Below are positions 28,034 to 36,799 of a DNA stretch of 64,000 nucleotides, piece by piece (position 1 is the first letter of the stretch; each line of letters opens with the position of its first letter). The position numbers and the translations under genes are program-made. Origin of the DNA: Nocardioides cavernae (lineage in GTDB: Bacteria > Actinomycetota > Actinomycetes > Propionibacteriales > Nocardioidaceae); assembly GCF_016907475.1 (NCBI RefSeq), contig NZ_JAFBCA010000001.1:248001-312000 (forward strand), written 5' to 3'. The notes under the pieces were generated by a model. It was given only the letters and a program-made list of their open reading frames with translations, was not told where the DNA came from and did not search any database.

Positions 28034-29551
28034 CTAGTCCTTGTCGCGGCGTTTCGGTTCGCCGACCCACTGCGCCAGCCGGCCGTTGTCGGAGACCTGG
28101 CGCATCCGCGCCTCGGTGGCCTCGCGCTGCTTGCGCGGCGTCACCACGAGCAGGTCGTCGCCGTGCCGCAGGACCGTACGACGCTCGGGGACGAGCACCT
28201 CGCCGGACCTGATCACCAGCGAGACCGAGGCCCCCTGCGGCAGCCTCAGCTCACCCACCTCGACGCCGTGCATCTTCGAGGTGGGCGCGATCGTCACCTG
28301 CAGGAGGTCGGCGGCGACCCGGTCCAGCGGCGCCGCCTCCACCTCGAGGCCCCGCGGTTCCGAGCGCCGGGCGACCCCGAGGGTCCGCGCCACCCACGGC
28401 AGGGTCGGGCCGGTCAGCAGCGTGTAGACGACGACCATCACGAAGACGATGTCGAACAGGTCCTCGGCGCCCTCCACGCCCTCCGACAGCGGGATCGTGG
28501 CCAGCACGATCGGCACCGCACCACGAAGGCCGGCCCACGACAGGAACGCCAGGTCGCGCCGCCCCATCGGCTGCACGATGCTGCTGACGACGACCGACAG
28601 CGGCCGGGCCACGAGCGTGAGCACGAGGCCGGTGGCCAGCGCCTGGACGACGGTGTCGAGGTCGATGCGGGCCGGCGAGAGGAGCAGCCCGAGCATCACG
28701 AACAGCCCGATCTGCGCCAGCCACGCCACCCCCTCGGAGAAGGAGCGGGTCGCCACCCGGTGCGGGAGCTCGCTGTTTCCGAGGATGAGCGCGGCGACGT
28801 AGATCGCGGCGAACCCGGAGGCGTGCACCGCCGACGCAGCGCCGTACGCCGCGAACGCGAGGCACAGGACCGCGAGCGGGTAGAGACCGGAGGACGGCAG
28901 CGCCGCTCGCCGCATGACCCACGCGCCGCCCACGCCGATCGCTGCGCCGATCACGCCGCCGGCGATCAGCTCGAAGACGATGAGGCCGCTGGTCTCGAGC
29001 AGTCCCGCCTCCCCGACGGCCCCGGTGGAGATGATCCCCACGAGCACGACGGTCGGGGCGTCGTTGAGGCCGGACTCGGCCTCGAGCGCGCCGGTCAGGC
29101 GTTTGGGCAGCGGGAGCGCGCGCAGCACGGAGAACACCGCGGCCGCGTCGGTGGGCGAGCAGATCGCGCCGAGCAGGATGGCCAGCTCCCACGGCAGGCC
29201 GAGGAGGTAGTGGGTGCCCACGGCGACCACGGCCACCGACACCGCCACACCGATCGTCGCGAGAGACAGGCCGAGGGCGACGCTGGAGCGCATCTGCCGC
29301 CAGTCGGTGGTCAGGCCACCTTCGGCCAGGATGACCGCCAGCGCCCCGAACCCGAGCGCGTGCGCGAGCTGGGCGTCGTCGAAGGGGATGCCGAAGGGTC
29401 CGCCCTCGCCGAGCAGGACACCGATGAAGAGGTAGATGAGCAGCGACGGCAGCCCCGCACGCGCCGAGAGCCGCACCGCGAGGATCGCCGCGAGGGTCAC
29501 GACCGCACCGACCAGCACGAACTCGTCGAGCTGGTGGACGTCGAACGTCAT
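28034..29551 (-). CDS. Cation/proton antiporter, CPA1/NhaP2 type with TrkA_C domain
   Basis: About 505 residues. Twelve or so transmembrane helices cover residues ~10-400, including the ion-site segments CSPTDAAAVFSV and ESGLNDAPTVVLV and the conserved LSWAGLRGAVPIVLAT. A cytoplasmic C-terminal TrkA_C domain (GASVSLVIRSGEVLVP to RHGDDLLVVTP) binds regulatory ligands. The family (NhaP2/CvrA) exchanges K+ or Na+ for H+. The ATG at 29549-29551 follows AGAGG; a longer frame upstream is unsupported. Confidence 0.9.
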   Translation of the reverse strand: MTFDVHQLDEFVLVGAVVTLAAILAVRLSARAGLPSLLIYLFIGVLLGEGGPFGIPFDDAQLAHALGFGALAVILAEGGLTTDWRQMRSSVALGLSLATIGVAVSVAVVAVGTHYLLGLPWELAILLGAICSPTDAAAVFSVLRALPLPKRLTGALEAESGLNDAPTVVLVGIISTGAVGEAGLLETSGLIVFELIAGGVIGAAIGVGGAWVMRRAALPSSGLYPLAVLCLAFAAYGAASAVHASGFAAIYVAALILGNSELPHRVATRSFSEGVAWLAQIGLFVMLGLLLSPARIDLDTVVQALATGLVLTLVARPLSVVVSSIVQPMGRRDLAFLSWAGLRGAVPIVLATIPLSEGVEGAEDLFDIVFVMVVVYTLLTGPTLPWVARTLGVARRSEPRGLEVEAAPLDRVAADLLQVTIAPTSKMHGVEVGELRLPQGASVSLVIRSGEVLVPERRTVLRHGDDLLVVTPRKQREATEARMRQVSDNGRLAQWVGEPKRRDKD

Positions 29552-29751
29552 CGGACCTCTGGGTGGCTCAGCGGCTTGCGGGGCGGACTGGATCCTATCG
29601 GCCGGCGACGGGGGCCACTGCCGCCTCGACCGGGCTCGGACGGTCCGGCCCCAGCGCGTCAGGGGCCGGTTGCGGCACAATCGCGTGCTGGGAGTGGACG
29701 TTTGAGGTCGCGCTGACGGGGTAGGCGTCCCCGGACGAGAGGGAGTGATCG

Positions 29752-30186
29752 ATGTACGGCGACACCGCCGCGGGCCGCAGACGCGTGGCGCAGCTCCGTG
29801 AGCAGGGTGGCGACATCCGGGCCCTGGCCGCCCGACTCGTGTCCCAGGCCGAGGCCGTGCCGTGGCACGGCAAGGCCGCCGACGCGATGCGCGAGCGCAT
29901 CAAGGAGCGCGCCTCCCACCTGCGCACCGCCTCTGCCCACCACGAGACCGCTGCGGACTCCCTCGCCCGGCACCTCGCCGAGGTCGACACGCTCAAGGAG
30001 GCGATCGACGTACGTGCCCACAAGGCCACCACGCTCGTCGAGGACGCCCACACCCGCACCGCCGAGGCATCCGGGCCCGACGGGATCCCGGCCCAGGCCG
30101 ACGAGACCGACGCCGCCCTCCTCGCCTTCGACCCTCCGCCAGCCGGTCACAAGGACTGGCTGACCGTGACCCTGCCGGGACTCTGA
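29752..30186 (+). CDS. WXG-like helical protein, first gene of an ESX-associated operon
   Basis: A 144-residue, almost fully helical protein with a W-x-G turn (VPWHGKAADAMRERIKERA) between two long helices, like an enlarged WXG100 protein. The C-terminal extension (~residues 105-144) is acidic and Pro rich with no clear Y-x-x-x-D signal. AGGGAG precedes the ATG by six bases. One base separates its stop from the next gene. It is likely an ESX substrate or a chaperone partner of the genes that follow. Confidence 0.75.
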   Translation: MYGDTAAGRRRVAQLREQGGDIRALAARLVSQAEAVPWHGKAADAMRERIKERASHLRTASAHHETAADSLARHLAEVDTLKEAIDVRAHKATTLVEDAHTRTAEASGPDGIPAQADETDAALLAFDPPPAGHKDWLTVTLPGL

Positions 30187-30187
30187 C

Positions 30188-31144
30188 ATGGTGACCATCG
30201 ACCTGACCACCCCTCCGCCGCCGCCCACGAGCTTCATCGACGCGATGGCCCGCCGGCTCGCGCTCACGCTGCCCGAGCTCCGCCTCGTCGCCGAGCTCGC
30301 CGGCGGTGCGCCCCTGCCCTTCGACCTGCCCAGCGGCACCGACGAGGCCGTCGACGCGGGCTCGCTGTCCGGCCGCCTCGGCAAGAGCCGCGGCTCGGTG
30401 GAGGACTCCGCCTACACCGACGCCCTCCGCACGCTCCACGACCCGGAGGACACCCTGCGCCGACGCGGCCTGGTGACCGACGCGGGCGCCGACCCCGGCA
30501 TCGTCGGGGCCGTCGGGCTGCTGGCGACGCCACGGCTGGCGCTCGACATCGACGTCGCCGCCGGGGCCACCCAGGTGAAGGCCTGGCACCGCCAGGCCGG
30601 CGGCGCGGTCGCCAGCCTGTCGACCTGCGACGGCATCGTGTTCGAGCTGGCCTGGTTCCCCGTGGACCTGTGGACCACCGAGCTCGCCCGGGTCACCGCC
30701 CCTCCCGAGGACCTCCCGATCGGCCCCACGCACGTGCCTGCCCACCTCGACGTCCCCTACGCCCTTGCCGACTCGGTCGGGGAGGCGCTGCGCTCCGGCC
30801 GCGCCGACCTGGTGCCGGTGCTGGTCGCCCAGTCCGCCGGCGGGGTGGTGCTCGCCGACGGTCGTGAGATCAGCGGCGCCGAGGCCGCCGACGCCGTGTC
30901 GGCCGTGCACACCGAGGGCCGTGGTCGCATGCGCATCCTCGCCGCCGAGGTGTCCGAGCGCGTCACGACGTCCGTCGGCGTCGTGTCCTGGGTCCTGCTC
31001 CGCGACGGCTGGCACTCCCTGACCCCTCGCCACGACGACGACGGCGCACGGGTCGCGGTCGTCCGCGTCGACCCCGACGACCTGGCCACCGAGCTGGCGC
31101 CCGTGCTGGCGCAGGTCACCGCCCCGGAGGACACCCCCACATGA
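30188..31144 (+). CDS. EspG-like ESX-associated protein
   Basis: A 318-residue cytoplasmic protein without signal or membrane segments. The layout (LTLPELRLVAELAGG at the N-terminus, central FELAWFPVDLWTTELARV, late VSWVLLRDGWHSLTP then VDPDDLATELAPVL) resembles EspG-type chaperones that bind ESX substrates. The resemblance is by eye and moderate. Its place between a WXG-like gene and a putative effector gene fits a chaperone role. Confidence 0.5.
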   Translation: MVTIDLTTPPPPPTSFIDAMARRLALTLPELRLVAELAGGAPLPFDLPSGTDEAVDAGSLSGRLGKSRGSVEDSAYTDALRTLHDPEDTLRRRGLVTDAGADPGIVGAVGLLATPRLALDIDVAAGATQVKAWHRQAGGAVASLSTCDGIVFELAWFPVDLWTTELARVTAPPEDLPIGPTHVPAHLDVPYALADSVGEALRSGRADLVPVLVAQSAGGVVLADGREISGAEAADAVSAVHTEGRGRMRILAAEVSERVTTSVGVVSWVLLRDGWHSLTPRHDDDGARVAVVRVDPDDLATELAPVLAQVTAPEDTPT

Positions 31145-31148
31145 AGCC

Positions 31149-31214
31149 ACCCCACGGCCTTCTCGGCCTCCCCCGCTGCGCTCCCCCGTCCGACAACGCC
31201 GCAGGGACCCCGAC
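31149..31214 (+). repeat. Intercistronic hairpin repeat, copy 2
   Basis: It shares ACCCCACGGC, CGCTCCCCCG, ACAACGCCGC and CCCCGA in the same order with the copy at 27449-27507, with small indels between. It too runs from just after a stop codon (31142-31144) to the next ATG (31215). Confidence 0.65.
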
Positions 31215-32540
31215 ATGAGCGACCTCGACATCCCCCGCACCCACGACGGCCCGCCGGAGGACTCCTCGGCATCGGTCGCCGCTGACAAGTACGACCAGAT
31301 GCTGGCGTTGGCCGACCTGTTCGACGGCTCCGGCAGCGAGATGCGCACCCGTGCCCGCCTGGGCACCGAGATCCTCGCCGACGACGACGTCGTCGACTCC
31401 GGCGAGCTGTCGAAGGCGACCTGGGGCGAGGCCGAGGAGGACATCCGCGCCGCCACCACGGGCAAGAGCGGGCTGCTGACCCGCTCGGTCGAGCTCGACG
31501 CCGACGCGCTCGTCGTACGCGCCACGGTCCTCACCTACCGCTGGATCGACGAGCTGCAGCAGGCGGCCTACAAGACGCTCGGGTCGATCGCCGGCCGCGC
31601 GATCGGCTACCTCGCCCCCGAGGTCGCCCTCGGCGGCGCCATCGTCAGCGCCGGTTTCATCGAGACCGACACGCTCGACCGTGACGACGTCACGGCGTAC
31701 CTCAACGAGCTCGCCGAGAACAACCCCGACCTGATGGACCACCTCTCCGGTGGCGGCGGCCTGCTCGACGGGCTGCAGATGCGCTCGGTGCTCACCGCCG
31801 GGGCCCTCGCCTCCGACCAGGGTGCCCACGCGGCGCGCGGCGGCCTGCGGGCGATCGGCGTGGACCCGTTCCCCACCGACGCCGTGTCAGCGTTCCGCGA
31901 CTCCGCGGGTTCGTTCGTCGAGGCGGCGATCCCGGAGGCCGAGGTCGACAGCAGTGTCGGCACCGCGCCCCGCTCGCTCGAGGAATTGATGGCCAACCTG
32001 CTCGCCGAGGACAAGCGGATCAGCGTCCAGCGTGTCGGCGCGGGCCGCTACATCGCCTACCTCCCCGGCTCGCTCAGCCACGACTCCGGCCGGCTGCGCC
32101 TCGTCGGCGCCGACCCGACGACGTCGATCAGCCAGGTGGTGCGGGCGATCGAGGCGTCGGTCACCGAGGACGACGCCCGGGTGATGCTCGTGGGCTCGGC
32201 GGCCGGCGGCGCCATCGCCACCGAGATCGCCGCGACCGCCCGCTCGTCGCGGTTCGTGGTCGACCAGGTCGTCACCGCCGGCGCCCCGTCCGCCCAGGTG
32301 CCGCGGATCCCGGCGGCCACCCGGGTGCTGTCCCTCGAGGACCGCTCCGACCCCGTCGTGCTGCTCGGGTCGCTCATCAACGCGTCGACCACCAACCGGC
32401 TCACGGTCGTCTTCGACGCGGCCGGTGCCGAGGGCACCCAGCTCTACGTCACCGGCGCCCGTGCCGCCGACAGCGCCGCGCACCCGGAGCTGCGCGCCGA
32501 GATCACCCGCCTGCAGGACCTCGGCTTCCTCGCCGGCTGA
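31215..32540 (+). CDS. ESX-associated protein with degenerate alpha/beta-hydrolase domain
   Basis: A 441-residue protein. Residues ~1-260 are mostly helical with a Gly/Ala-rich central part. Residues ~265-440 look like a lipase-type alpha/beta domain: YIAYLPGS strand, VMLVGSAAGGAIATEIA elbow, VVTAGAPSAQVPRIP, then LSLEDRSDPVVLLG. In active lipases the elbow is GHSxGG; here it is GSAAGG, so the nucleophilic Ser is Ala329 and the preceding His is Ser328. It is thus a likely pseudoenzyme, or it uses another residue. It is the last gene of the operon with the WXG-like and EspG-like genes, a position typical of a secreted effector. Confidence 0.6.
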   Translation: MSDLDIPRTHDGPPEDSSASVAADKYDQMLALADLFDGSGSEMRTRARLGTEILADDDVVDSGELSKATWGEAEEDIRAATTGKSGLLTRSVELDADALVVRATVLTYRWIDELQQAAYKTLGSIAGRAIGYLAPEVALGGAIVSAGFIETDTLDRDDVTAYLNELAENNPDLMDHLSGGGGLLDGLQMRSVLTAGALASDQGAHAARGGLRAIGVDPFPTDAVSAFRDSAGSFVEAAIPEAEVDSSVGTAPRSLEELMANLLAEDKRISVQRVGAGRYIAYLPGSLSHDSGRLRLVGADPTTSISQVVRAIEASVTEDDARVMLVGSAAGGAIATEIAATARSSRFVVDQVVTAGAPSAQVPRIPAATRVLSLEDRSDPVVLLGSLINASTTNRLTVVFDAAGAEGTQLYVTGARAADSAAHPELRAEITRLQDLGFLAG

Positions 32541-32550
32541 GCGTGGTGCG

Positions 32551-33915
32551 TCAGACGATGCCGTGCACGAACTCGCCGAGCTGGGCGAGGTTGCGGCACT
32601 CCACCATCGGGACGATCTCGCCGTAGCGGTCGGCCGCGCTGTCGCCCGTGCCCCAGTGGCGGGGGTGCTCCGGGTTGAGCCACCACGCGTGCCGCGCGCG
32701 ACCTGCCAGGTCGCCGAGGACGGGAAGCGCCAGGTCGCTGTAGTTGGACCGCCCGTCCCCCAGCACCAGCAGCGACGACCTCGGCCCGACGGCGTCCGGG
32801 TGCTCCTCGGCGAACCGGGTCAGCGCACGGCCGTAGTTGGTGCGCCCCCACAGCGCCGCCTGCGAGATCCGACCGGACAGCGACTCCATCACCTCGACCA
32901 CGTCGGCCCCCGGCCGGAAGCTGTCGCTGACCTCGACGACGTCGTCGACGAAGGTGAAGGCCCGCACGCCGCTGAAGGCCTCCCGCAGCGCGAACACCAG
33001 CATCAGGGTGAACTGCGCGAAGTTGGCCACCGAGCCGCTGACGTCACAGAGCACGACCAGGTCGGTGCGGTGCGGACGCTTCGGACGGTGGTGGGTGGTC
33101 AGCGGCACCCCGCCCGTGGCGATCGAGGCGCGCACGGTGCGGCGTACGTCGAGGGGGCCGCGCCGGCGGGCGTGCTGCTCCTTCGTCAGCCTCGCCGCGA
33201 GCCGTCGGGCGAGGGGGTAGATCTCCCGCCGCATCTCCTCGAGGTCGCTGCGGCGGGCGGCCGTGAAGTCGAGCCGGTCGATGGTCGGGCGGACGGTTAC
33301 GTCGGTGACGTGCTCGGGTCCCTTCTCCTCGGCGATGCGCCGACGGGCGTCGCCCTCGACCAGTCGGGTGAAGTCCCCGACCCGGCGCCCGGCGGTGCGC
33401 TGGGCCTGCTCGTCGTCGAGGCCCTGGCCGAGCAGCCCCTGCACGAGCCGGTCCATCAGCTCGGCGGGCGACACCCTCTGGAGCGAGGTGTAGGCCGACC
33501 AGCTCGACAGGCCGGGCCCGCGGCCCGGCATCGCACCGAAGCGCGCGACCGCCTCGACTGCAAGGTCCTGCAACGCCTGCTGGTCCCCGGCGGCCAGGGC
33601 GTCGGCCAATGCCTCCCGGAAGCGCTCGAGGTCCGGGCCGGTGTCCTGCGGGCCCACGGCCGGCTCGAGGCCGTCGCCGGCCACGCCGCTGCCGATGAGC
33701 CGCGGGAAGTAGATGTCGAAGACGGCGTCGAACGTGACGCGCTGCGGCTGCCGCTTCACGAGGGTGGCGGCGTAGGCGGCGCGCACGGTCTCGCGGTCGT
33801 GCCAGTGCACCTTCTCCAGCGCGCTGATCGCGTCGAGGCCCTCGGCCAGCGACACCGACAGGCCAGCGGAGCGCAGCGCCTCCACGAAGCCGATGTGGGT
33901 GTCGAGCAGGCTCAT
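32551..33915 (-). CDS. VWA domain protein (CoxE-like), partner of MoxR ATPase
   Basis: A 454-residue protein with a C-terminal von Willebrand A domain. The MIDAS motif is DVSGS in LVVLCDVSGSVANF, with a later threonine/aspartate loop near LVLGDGRSNYSD. The N-terminal half is helical with charged linkers. Proteins of this type work with MoxR AAA+ ATPases in metal-centre insertion or complex assembly. It lies 52 bases after the MoxR gene on the same strand, and its end nearly meets the alpha/beta-hydrolase-like gene. Confidence 0.86.
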   Translation of the reverse strand: MSLLDTHIGFVEALRSAGLSVSLAEGLDAISALEKVHWHDRETVRAAYAATLVKRQPQRVTFDAVFDIYFPRLIGSGVAGDGLEPAVGPQDTGPDLERFREALADALAAGDQQALQDLAVEAVARFGAMPGRGPGLSSWSAYTSLQRVSPAELMDRLVQGLLGQGLDDEQAQRTAGRRVGDFTRLVEGDARRRIAEEKGPEHVTDVTVRPTIDRLDFTAARRSDLEEMRREIYPLARRLAARLTKEQHARRRGPLDVRRTVRASIATGGVPLTTHHRPKRPHRTDLVVLCDVSGSVANFAQFTLMLVFALREAFSGVRAFTFVDDVVEVSDSFRPGADVVEVMESLSGRISQAALWGRTNYGRALTRFAEEHPDAVGPRSSLLVLGDGRSNYSDLALPVLGDLAGRARHAWWLNPEHPRHWGTGDSAADRYGEIVPMVECRNLAQLGEFVHGIV

Positions 33916-33967
33916 CGGGGTCCCTGTGCGGACCGCAGCGCAGCGAGGATTCGCATGGGGTGAAGTC

Positions 33968-34837
33968 TCATCTCGCGGCCAGCTTCAGCTCCCTGGCCGC
34001 ACGCTGCTGGTCGGAGGCGTGCTTCAGCACGACGCCGAGGGTGCGGGCGACGGTGGCCTCGTCCAGGTCGCCGACCTGCAGCGCCACCAGCGTGCGCGCC
34101 CAGTCGACGGACTCCGCGATCGACGGCGCCTTCTTGAGCTCGAGCTCGCGCAGGCGTACGACGACGTCGACGAGCTGGGCGACCACCTTGTCGTCGAGCC
34201 GCGGCACCTGGCTGGTGACGATCGCTCGCTCCCGCTCGGCGTCGGGGTAGTCGAGGTGGAGGAACAGGCAGCGACGCTTGACCGCTTCGGACAGCTCGCG
34301 GCTCGCGTTGGACGTCAGCACCACGAACGGACGGCGGGTGGCCGTGACCGTGCCCAGCTCGGGGATGGTGACCTGGAAGTCGCTGAGCACCTCCAGCAGC
34401 AGGCCCTCGACCTCGATGTCGGTCTTGTCGACCTCGTCGACCAGCAGCACCGTCGGCTCGTCGCGCCGGATCGCGCTGAGGAGCGGCCGGGTGAGCAGGA
34501 ACTCCTCGGTGAAGATGTCGTCGTGGGTCTCGCTCCACGACTGGTCGCCGCCGGCCGCCTGGATGCGGAGCAGCTGCTTCTTGTAGTTCCACTCGTAGAG
34601 GGCCCGCGCCTCGTCGAGGCCCTCGTAGCACTGCAGCCGCACCAGCTCCGCGCCCGCGGCCCGGGCCACCGCCTTGGCGAGCTCGGTCTTGCCCACGCCC
34701 GCCGGGCCCTCGACGAGCAGGGGCTTCTCGAGCGCGCCGGCGAGGTACGCCGTCAGCGCCGTGGCGTCGTCGGTGAGGTAGCCGGCCTCGCGCAGCCGGG
34801 TCGCGGCGTCGTCCGGGGACTCGAACCAGGTCGTCAC
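33968..34837 (-). CDS. MoxR-family AAA+ ATPase
   Basis: A 289-residue ATPase: Walker A GPAGVGKTE, Walker B VLLVDEVDK, sensor LTSNASRELSEAVKRRC with the arginine finger region, and a C-terminal lid rich in helices. It begins at GTG. MoxR proteins remodel partner complexes together with a VWA protein, here the next gene. No client operon (such as CO dehydrogenase) is adjacent, so the target is unknown. Confidence 0.92.
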   Translation of the reverse strand: MTTWFESPDDAATRLREAGYLTDDATALTAYLAGALEKPLLVEGPAGVGKTELAKAVARAAGAELVRLQCYEGLDEARALYEWNYKKQLLRIQAAGGDQSWSETHDDIFTEEFLLTRPLLSAIRRDEPTVLLVDEVDKTDIEVEGLLLEVLSDFQVTIPELGTVTATRRPFVVLTSNASRELSEAVKRRCLFLHLDYPDAERERAIVTSQVPRLDDKVVAQLVDVVVRLRELELKKAPSIAESVDWARTLVALQVGDLDEATVARTLGVVLKHASDQQRAARELKLAAR

Positions 34838-34937
34838 CGGGCGAGCCTAGCCGCGCCCGCGGCGGGGGGTTGCGCACCCTGGTCGGCGTCGCTGCAAACG
34901 CCTCGCGCGGACACGTGCACGTCCCTAGGGTCGTGGG

Positions 34938-35816
34938 ATGTCCTCCGTCAGCACCGTCCACGGCAGCCGCTCGCTCCCGGCCGGCTTCGCCCACCCGCAC
35001 GCCTCGGAGGAGGCCCGGACCATCGCCGAGGCGGGCATGATCCTGCGCGTCCAGGTCGGATCCGGGGTGCACGGCACCTCGATCAGTGGGCAGGACGACC
35101 GCGACGAGATGGGCATCTGCCTCGAGCCGGCCCCCTTCGTGACCGGCCTGGCGCGCGTGCCCCGCGGCATCGACGGGGAGGACCGGGAGGTGGACTTCGA
35201 GCAGTACCAGCGCCACACCGTGTGGGACGAGCCGGGCGGCCTGGCCAACCGGTCGGGGGCGGGCGACCTCGACGTGGTCGTCTACTCGGCCCGGAAGTGG
35301 TGCCGGCTCGCGCTGGCCGGCAACCCGACCGTGCTCCTCGCGCTCTTCGTGCCCGACGACGAGGTGGTCTTCCGCAACGAGGTCGGCGCGGAGCTCGTCG
35401 CCAACGCCCACCGGTTCGTCTCACGCCTGGCTGCCGACCGGTTCCTCGGCTACCTGCGGTCCCAGAAGGCGGCGACGACCGGTGCCGTCGGCGCGCACAC
35501 CAACCGGCCGGAGCTGGTCGCCGTCCACGGCTACGACACCAAGTTCGCCATGCACGCGCTGCGTCTCGGCGTGCAGGGCACCGAGCTGCTCACCACCGGC
35601 CGGATCACGCTGCCGGTCCCCGAGCCCGACCTGTCCTTCCTCCGCGCCGTGCGCCGGGGAGAGGTCGGGCTCGACGAGGTGGTGGCCGCTGTCGGCGACG
35701 CCGAGCGCCGGCTCGAAGACCTGCGCGACTCAGCGGACCTCCCGCCGCAGCCCGACCGGGCCTGGGTGGACGACTGGCTGCACCGCGTGCACCTCGCCTA
35801 CTGGGAGGCCACCTGA
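34938..35816 (+). CDS. Predicted nucleotidyltransferase (RlaP/COG3541-like)
   Basis: A 292-residue protein with the polymerase-beta-type core GSGVHGT then DDRDEMGI, where the two acidic residues after the GS motif would bind metal. A third acid is in DLDVVVYS. C-terminal helical segments include ELVAVHGYDTKFAMHALRLG and LTTGRITLPVPEPD, typical of the YcgL/RlaP family. The substrate of this family is not established; some members are linked to RNA repair. It is divergent from the MoxR gene. Confidence 0.8.
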   Translation: MSSVSTVHGSRSLPAGFAHPHASEEARTIAEAGMILRVQVGSGVHGTSISGQDDRDEMGICLEPAPFVTGLARVPRGIDGEDREVDFEQYQRHTVWDEPGGLANRSGAGDLDVVVYSARKWCRLALAGNPTVLLALFVPDDEVVFRNEVGAELVANAHRFVSRLAADRFLGYLRSQKAATTGAVGAHTNRPELVAVHGYDTKFAMHALRLGVQGTELLTTGRITLPVPEPDLSFLRAVRRGEVGLDEVVAAVGDAERRLEDLRDSADLPPQPDRAWVDDWLHRVHLAYWEAT

Positions 35817-35892
35817 CCCGGAAGGTCGACGGTCGCTCGTAGCAGGTACGAGTGAACCTCGAGCCAGCGAGGCTTCGCTGGCGTTCAAGCAG

Positions 35893-35931
35893 CCTCTGCT
35901 GAGCCTTCGCTCCGCGAAGGCTCAGCAGAGG
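35893..35931 (-). terminator. Perfect 18-bp hairpin overlapping the tRNA-Ser(TGA) 3' end
   Basis: CCTCTGCTGAGCCTTCGC (35893-35910) pairs without mismatch with its complement at 35914-35931 around a three-base loop. On the transcribed (minus) strand the proximal arm starts inside the acceptor stem of the tRNA. A second small hairpin (GCCAGCG/CGCTGGC) lies just beyond at about 35862-35881. Confidence 0.75.
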
Positions 35932-36010
35932 GGGCGGGATTCGAACCCGCGGTAGGTCTCCCTACGACCGCTTTCAAGGCGGTTCCGATCGGCCGCTCCG
36001 GCACCCCTCC
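35926..36010 (-). tRNA. tRNA-Ser(TGA)
   Basis: Read on the minus strand: acceptor GGAGGGG/CCCCTCT (one G-U pair), anticodon loop CTTGAAA giving TGA, a long variable arm (GTAGGGAGACCTAC) and T-loop GGTTCGAATCC. CCA is not encoded. Confidence 0.95.
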
Positions 36011-36138
36011 TCGTACGACGCCGGGGCGCCGCACACCGCGGGACTCTACCCAACCGCGCGGGCGGGGCCGTCGTACGCGGTCAGGATGGCGGGACCCGCG
36101 CGCCGGGGGCGGGTGGCGCCCGTGGTGAAATCGTCGGC

Positions 36139-36600
36139 GTGACGACCGAGACCGCCACCGTGCACCGCCTCGCCCCCGCCGTCGCGGCGCGGTTGCTGGG
36201 CGTGGTGCTGTGCCTGGTGGCCGTGGTCATCCTGGCGAGCACGCTGGCCATCGCCGTGCTCGACCTGCACACCGTCTTCCTGCTGGTCCCGGTCCTCCTC
36301 ACGGTGGCGGTGCTGGTCGGCTGCTGGTGGGCGTGGCACACCCGGGGCTGGGTGGTGCGGATGACGGCCGAGGGCTACCGGGTCCAGTGGGTGCGCGGCG
36401 TCGGGGTGGCCTCGGGCCGCTGGAAGGACGTCGAGGACGCCGTCACCACGACGGTGGCCGCGGCCCCGGTCGTGGTGCTGCGCCTGCGCGACGGCCGGAC
36501 GACCACCATCCCCGTCCAGATGCTCGCCGTGGACCGCGAGGCCTTCGTCCGGGACGTCCAGGACCACCTGCAGCGCGGACACGGCCTGCGCAAACTCTGA
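36139..36600 (+). CDS. Small membrane protein with PH-like domain
   Basis: A 153-residue protein. Two hydrophobic segments (LLGVVLCLVAVVILASTLAIAVL and VFLLVPVLLTVAVLVGCWWAW) are followed by a ~80-residue domain of alternating strands (GWVVRMTAEGYRVQWVRG, VVVLRLRDGRTTTIPVQML). It ends in a helix (DREAFVRDVQDHLQR), the layout of bacterial PH-like membrane proteins. It starts at GTG with no strong ribosome-binding site. Function unknown. Confidence 0.7.
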   Translation: MTTETATVHRLAPAVAARLLGVVLCLVAVVILASTLAIAVLDLHTVFLLVPVLLTVAVLVGCWWAWHTRGWVVRMTAEGYRVQWVRGVGVASGRWKDVEDAVTTTVAAAPVVVLRLRDGRTTTIPVQMLAVDREAFVRDVQDHLQRGHGLRKL

Positions 36601-36663
36601 CCTGATTCGGCGCGCGCGCGCCGGGCCTTGTAACCTTCTGTCCGCCCGGCTGTGGTCGGGCAT

Positions 36664-36754
36664 GGAGGCGTCGCCTAGTCCGGTCTATGGCGCCCGCCTG
36701 CTAAGCGGGTTTGGGGCTAAAACCCCATCGAGGGTTCAAATCCCTCCGCCTCCG
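36664..36754 (+). tRNA. tRNA-Ser(GCT)
   Basis: The acceptor stem GGAGGCG/CGCCTCC pairs fully. The anticodon loop CTGCTAA gives GCT. A long variable arm (GGGGCTAAAACCCC) is present and the T-loop is GGTTCAAATCC. CCA is encoded at 36755-36757. Confidence 0.96.
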
Positions 36755-36761
36755 CCAGTGT

Positions 36762-36786
36762 CGGCCCCCTCCCACCGAGGGGGCCG
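36762..36786 (+). terminator. Terminator hairpin after tRNA-Ser(GCT)
   Basis: CGGCCCCCTC pairs perfectly with GAGGGGGCCG around a five-base loop. Confidence 0.8.
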
Positions 36787-36799
36787 GCCCGGCTCGCTG

